Assembly: GCF_902498805.1 (NCBI RefSeq)
Contig: NZ_LR701573.1
Span: 248,001 to 312,000 of the forward strand
DNA: 64,000 bases
Reading direction: 5' to 3'
Source: Imperialibacter sp. EC-SDR9
GTDB lineage: Bacteria; Bacteroidota; Bacteroidia; Cytophagales; Cyclobacteriaceae
The first letter of the stretch is position 1, and each line of letters opens with the position of its first letter. The translations under genes were made by a program, and so were the position numbers. Under the pieces are notes generated by a model, which was not told where the DNA came from, did not search any database, and saw only the letters and a list, made by a program, of their open reading frames with translations. Shown piece after piece: positions 60,387-64,000 of this stretch.

Positions 60387-61085
60387 ATGGAGAAAAAGGT
60401 ACTTATAGTAGAAGATGAACCGCTAATTGCTGATGACCTTTCGTTTCATCTGCAAGATCTTGGTGTCAGCGATATTAAAATATCCGTCAAATACGAAGAC
60501 GCTCTGAAGAAGCTTACCGAGTCAACATTTGATTTGGTGCTGCTGGATGTAAACCTCTCGGGTGAAAAAGATGGTATAGATGTGGCAAAGTTCATTAATC
60601 GCACAAACCCAACCCCGTTTATTTTTATAACCTCTTATTACGATGCGGATACGCTGAGTCGAGCGAAGGAAGTGAATCCTGTTGCTTACATCCTAAAACC
60701 ATTCAACCAGCAGGATATACAGGTAAACGTTGAAATGGCCTTTCATAAAATCTTGTCTTCAAGGCGAGCCAAACCAGAAAAGTTCTTTATAAAAGACAAG
60801 GAAGGTTTGGTGTCGATTGATCCGGAACACATTGATTACGTAGAAGCATTCGATAATTACGCAAAAATTTTTGTTTCGGGTCAATCGCACATCATCAGTC
60901 ACACACTGAAAAGTATTGAGGACAAACTGCTGGCCTTTGGTTTCGAACGAGTGCATAAATCTTACCTCATCAACTTTTCCAGAATCACGATGATCAGCGA
61001 GGGGTACATTTTTTTCGACAAAACAAAAATCCCCATAGGGCGGGCCTATAAGTCAGATTTTATGGCTAAAATTTCCCTTCTGTAA
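60387..61085 (+). CDS. LytTR-family response regulator
   Basis: 232 residues. The receiver domain has VLIVEDEPLIADDL with the acidic pocket, phospho-acceptor Asp54 in LVLLDVNLSGEKDG, Thr/Ser in FIFITSYYD and Lys104 in AYILKPFN. The LytTR DNA-binding domain is at about 135-230 (FFIKDKEGLVSIDPEHIDYV, VEAFDNYAKIFV, FERVHKSYLINFSRIT, IPIGRAYKSDFM). It should be phosphorylated by the adjacent kinase and bind direct-repeat promoters. It starts six bases after the kinase stop in one operon. Targets are unknown; the large repeat protein gene 130 bases downstream is a plausible one. Confidence 0.93.
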   Translation: MEKKVLIVEDEPLIADDLSFHLQDLGVSDIKISVKYEDALKKLTESTFDLVLLDVNLSGEKDGIDVAKFINRTNPTPFIFITSYYDADTLSRAKEVNPVAYILKPFNQQDIQVNVEMAFHKILSSRRAKPEKFFIKDKEGLVSIDPEHIDYVEAFDNYAKIFVSGQSHIISHTLKSIEDKLLAFGFERVHKSYLINFSRITMISEGYIFFDKTKIPIGRAYKSDFMAKISLL

Positions 61086-61181
61086 TCACATTGTCGTTTG
61101 CTTCTGTCGATCACTAAAAAAATCATGTCGTTGGCTAAATAGCGCTACCCGGGTTCACTGCATTTGAGCAACTTGGAATAG

Positions 61182-61207
61182 TTAAAGGGATTCTAAGAAT
61201 CCTTTAA
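61182..61207. promoter_or_regulatory. Inverted repeat just before the large repeat-protein gene
   Basis: TTAAAGGGATTC, three bases, then GAATCCTTTAA forms an 11-pair stem with one bulged G. It ends 10 bases before the ATG at 61218, so it could be an mRNA hairpin over the ribosome site or a protein-binding site. Confidence 0.4.
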
Positions 61208-61217
61208 ATGCTTTCCA

Positions 61218-64000
61218 ATGAAATTTTTAGCCACAATCTTATTTGCGTTTTTAGCAACTACTGCTTACGCCCAGAGCTATTATTGGGTGGGTGGCTCTGG
61301 CAACTGGTCCGACTTTGGGAATCATTGGGCGACCTCTTCGGGAGGCTCTACCTTTCACACACAGGCACCTGCCAGTACTGACGATGTTTACTTTGATGCC
61401 AATTCTTTTAACGAATCTGGCCAGGCAGTTTCTCTTGATGGCGATGCGAATTGCCTGTCGATGGACTGGACAGGGGTAACAAGTTTTCCTTCCATTGTCG
61501 GCAACGGCAACACACTCAACATTTTTGGCTCTTTGACACTGTCACCCGACATGACGGCCAATTTCAAATATGTAGAGTTTGAGTCGACCACCTCAGGCAA
61601 CACCATCACAACCAATGGTACTTCGCTGGGCTCGATTTCTATCACCCGCTTCAATGGCATTGGAGGAGAATGGAGTTTTCAGGACAACTTTAACACCTAC
61701 AACTTGTTCATGTCAGCAGGCACTTTGAACACGAATAACAACAATATTAACTCAGGCGCCTACTTTCAAACCGATGGGGCTTCCGCAAAAGTTCTCAACC
61801 TTGGCTCATCCGAAATCACAACGGAAAGATGGTGGATGAACGGCACCAACCTGACTATTAACGCAGGTAGTTCAAAAATCATCGTCTCTTCGTTTTATAG
61901 CGACATGACAGGTGCGGGCCCCTACACGTACCACGACATTGAGTTTTTTAATTACGCAGATCTGAGGTATCCTTCTGCCTTCAATGAAATTACTGTCTCG
62001 GCAGGCCTGGAGGTTGAATTGAGAAGTGGAGATACTTTTACCCTGAGCAGCCTTGTTGCAGACGGCACAAAACATGAGCCTATTATTTTTAAAACAACCT
62101 CTACAGGTTCAGAGGCGACATTAAGTAAAGCTTCTGGTTCGGTAACTGTTTCCTGGGTTGAACTGAAAGACATCCATACATCTGGCAGCGCCACATTTAC
62201 AGCCAACGACGCTGTGGACAATGGTAATAACACGGGGTGGACAATCAACGATGTAACGGGGTCAGACTACTTCTGGGTTGGAAATGGAGGCGATTGGACC
62301 GACTACAGTAACCATTGGGCAACCACCTCTGGTGGATCATCTATGCATAGCGACTATCCCGGGCCACTGGACGATGTGTTCTTTGATGCCAATTCATTTA
62401 CCACTACCGGGCAAACCGTTTTGAATGACCTGAGTGCTGCACACTTCCATGATATGGACTGGACAGGCGTGACCAACCTGCCTACTTTCAGCGCTCCTTA
62501 TTCATACCCGATTTACCCCCACGGTTCGGTTACTTTTGACGATGGGGTTAATAAAAATGTGTACTCTATCAACTTTGTTGGAGAGGAAACAGGGCTCACT
62601 TTTACCGCTGCAAGCACCGGCTACAACAGCTATGTGAGTTTCAACGGCACAGGCAGCTATACCCTAATGGATGATATTAGTACCGGTAGCTTCAATCACT
62701 ATAAGGGTGCGGTTAACTATAGTGACGTTACCATCGATTGCTCTATAGACTATAGCATTGGTAATGGCAGTGCGGCCGTTGAATTGAACCTGGGTAGCTC
62801 GAGCATCAGTTGCCGAGACCTCTCGGTGAATTCTTCTTCCTCTCCTGTAGTCAACTTCGGCACCTCCACAATTACAATAGAGCGTGACTTTTATGGCTAT
62901 GGTATTGAGCTTAACGAGGTGGTTTTTAATGGAAACGGGACGATCAAAGGTTCTAATAGTTTTGAGGTACTTACGATTGAAGCTGGCTCATCAATAGCAC
63001 TTCAGCAGGGCACTACCCAAACGATTAATCAGGCGTTCAACTTAAGTGGCACTAAGGCCAGTCCTATCAACTTTAGCTCCGATCTTTCCGGTTCTCAGGC
63101 CACCGTTTCCATGGCGTCTGGCACGGTAGACGCCACTTATCTGGTGCTGAAGGATATCGCCTCTACCGGTGGAGCGACCTTCAATGCTGCCGAAACCATT
63201 GACAATGGGAATAACACAGGTTGGAATATCTCAGAACTGACCGGGTCTGAATACTACTGGGTGGGAGACGGAGGCAACTGGTCGGACTTCGCCAACCATT
63301 GGGCAACCACTTCCGGCGGAAGTACATTTCAAACCACGGTGCCTGGTGTTTTGGACGATGTGATATTTGATGAGAACTCGTTCAGCTCCGCCAGCCAAAT
63401 TGTCACGCTGGATCAGAATGCTAACTTCCACGACATGACATGGCTGGGCGTAACTAACAGCCCGTCATTTATTGGAACCACCAAAACCATGAATATTTAC
63501 GGCTCACTTACACTGGACGACGGAATGAGTGTGAATGTAAAGAACTACTATTTTCTGTCGGACGAGGCAGAGACTATTACTGCCAGCGCCACAGCTCCGG
63601 GAGACAATGCCTATATGTATTTCACAGGCGCAGGCTCATGGGAGTTTCAATCTGCACTTTTGACAAGAGAATTCCATCAATACAGCGGCGCCATTGATTT
63701 CAACAGCAAAGATATTTGGATTGATTTTGCTCTTTATTTTTTCGGGAGTGAAAGCAAAACAATGGTGCTGGGCACATCAGACTTCACTACAAGGACTTTA
63801 ACTGTTGGCTCTGCCACAAACCTGTCTTTCGATGGCACAGATGCTGAACTGAAGGTGAGTTCACAGCTTGACTTCTATGATAACGTAACCAACGACATCA
63901 ATCTTGGCGATGTGTCTTTTGAGTTCCTCACTTTCAGCGATGAATCATCAGTTTATGGAAATCTCAATTTGGCTACCCTTACCATAGAAGCTGGCAAGAA
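61218..64000 (+). CDS. Large exported repeat protein (3' end beyond the window)
   Basis: From the ATG at 61218 the signal peptide MKFLATILFAFLATTAYAQ leads into an open frame that continues to the last base (about 927 residues so far). Three long repeats start at 61278, 62268 and 63252, about 330 residues each. Each opens with Y(Y/F)WVG-GG-W-D--NHWAT and DDV(Y/F/I)FD-NSF, then DMDWTGVT-like and short beta-helix strands rich in Ser, Thr, Gly and Asn. Each full repeat closes with AxxxIDNGNNTGW-like text. Such proteins occur in Bacteroidota as surface adhesins or fibre-like products, usually with a C-terminal T9SS tail (not visible). Function unknown. Confidence 0.82.
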   Translation, partial: MKFLATILFAFLATTAYAQSYYWVGGSGNWSDFGNHWATSSGGSTFHTQAPASTDDVYFDANSFNESGQAVSLDGDANCLSMDWTGVTSFPSIVGNGNTLNIFGSLTLSPDMTANFKYVEFESTTSGNTITTNGTSLGSISITRFNGIGGEWSFQDNFNTYNLFMSAGTLNTNNNNINSGAYFQTDGASAKVLNLGSSEITTERWWMNGTNLTINAGSSKIIVSSFYSDMTGAGPYTYHDIEFFNYADLRYPSAFNEITVSAGLEVELRSGDTFTLSSLVADGTKHEPIIFKTTSTGSEATLSKASGSVTVSWVELKDIHTSGSATFTANDAVDNGNNTGWTINDVTGSDYFWVGNGGDWTDYSNHWATTSGGSSMHSDYPGPLDDVFFDANSFTTTGQTVLNDLSAAHFHDMDWTGVTNLPTFSAPYSYPIYPHGSVTFDDGVNKNVYSINFVGEETGLTFTAASTGYNSYVSFNGTGSYTLMDDISTGSFNHYKGAVNYSDVTIDCSIDYSIGNGSAAVELNLGSSSISCRDLSVNSSSSPVVNFGTSTITIERDFYGYGIELNEVVFNGNGTIKGSNSFEVLTIEAGSSIALQQGTTQTINQAFNLSGTKASPINFSSDLSGSQATVSMASGTVDATYLVLKDIASTGGATFNAAETIDNGNNTGWNISELTGSEYYWVGDGGNWSDFANHWATTSGGSTFQTTVPGVLDDVIFDENSFSSASQIVTLDQNANFHDMTWLGVTNSPSFIGTTKTMNIYGSLTLDDGMSVNVKNYYFLSDEAETITASATAPGDNAYMYFTGAGSWEFQSALLTREFHQYSGAIDFNSKDIWIDFALYFFGSESKTMVLGTSDFTTRTLTVGSATNLSFDGTDAELKVSSQLDFYDNVTNDINLGDVSFEFLTFSDESSVYGNLNLATLTIEAGK

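Overview
The window looks like chromosomal DNA of a Bacteroidota bacterium, most likely a marine-type Cytophagales. The evidence is a match to the Bacteroidota promoter consensus (TTTG, then TAnnTTTG) before a tRNA gene, a secretion-system-type (T9SS) C-terminal tail on an FG-GAP protein, an HU-like protein of the Bacteroidota type, Tat-exported sugar enzymes, TPR-fused histidine kinases and many lipoproteins. There are no rRNA genes, no prophage structural genes and no CRISPR array. The assignment is inferred from gene content only.

Region by region: 1-3.5 kb is a tight housekeeping run (hemerythrin/Ric-type protein cut by the window edge, ruvX, def, a methionine-type aminotransferase and an omega-amidase). 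Then come a LuxR-type regulator, three REP-like hairpins and a Tat-exported sugar isomerase-like protein. 5.9-9.9 kb is an AT-rich three-gene cluster of exported proteins, including a predicted cysteine peptidase/amidase and a YARHG-like protein. A composition break lies inside its first gene. 10.1-10.7 kb is a tandem repeat array.

10.9-23.5 kb is a defence island read on the minus strand. It holds a complete type I restriction set (hsdR, kilA-N, hsdM with a one-base frameshift, hsdS). Tightly linked to this set is a 531-residue predicted nuclease with a McrB-type N-terminal region. Next comes a separate six-gene overlapping operon: half-HsdS, a 71-residue protein, a variant HsdM, a 99-residue membrane protein, an 85-residue winged helix and RhuM. 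It starts at a promoter-like box flanked by an inverted repeat. These two blocks are the best candidates for an undescribed system.

24-28.5 kb has an FG-GAP protein with a T9SS-type tail, two small unknown genes and an array of REP-like hairpins. 28.6-41 kb is mostly core genes: SnoaL-like protein, corA, lipoprotein, sterol-desaturase family, DUF6503-like lipoprotein, AGE-family epimerase, trkA-trkH-lgt and an M16 peptidase. 41-48.4 kb is an amino-sugar operon: a sugar MFS transporter, two Gfo/Idh oxidoreductases, a sodium:solute symporter, nagB and nagA.

48.5-61 kb holds sensor kinases, a D-aminoacylase-like lipoprotein, an AsmA-family protein and tRNA-Val. Right after the tRNA a small nucleotidyltransferase cassette lies between terminator-like direct repeats, followed by a TPR kinase and LytTR regulator pair. 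From 61.2 kb a large exported protein made of about 330-residue repeats runs off the right end.
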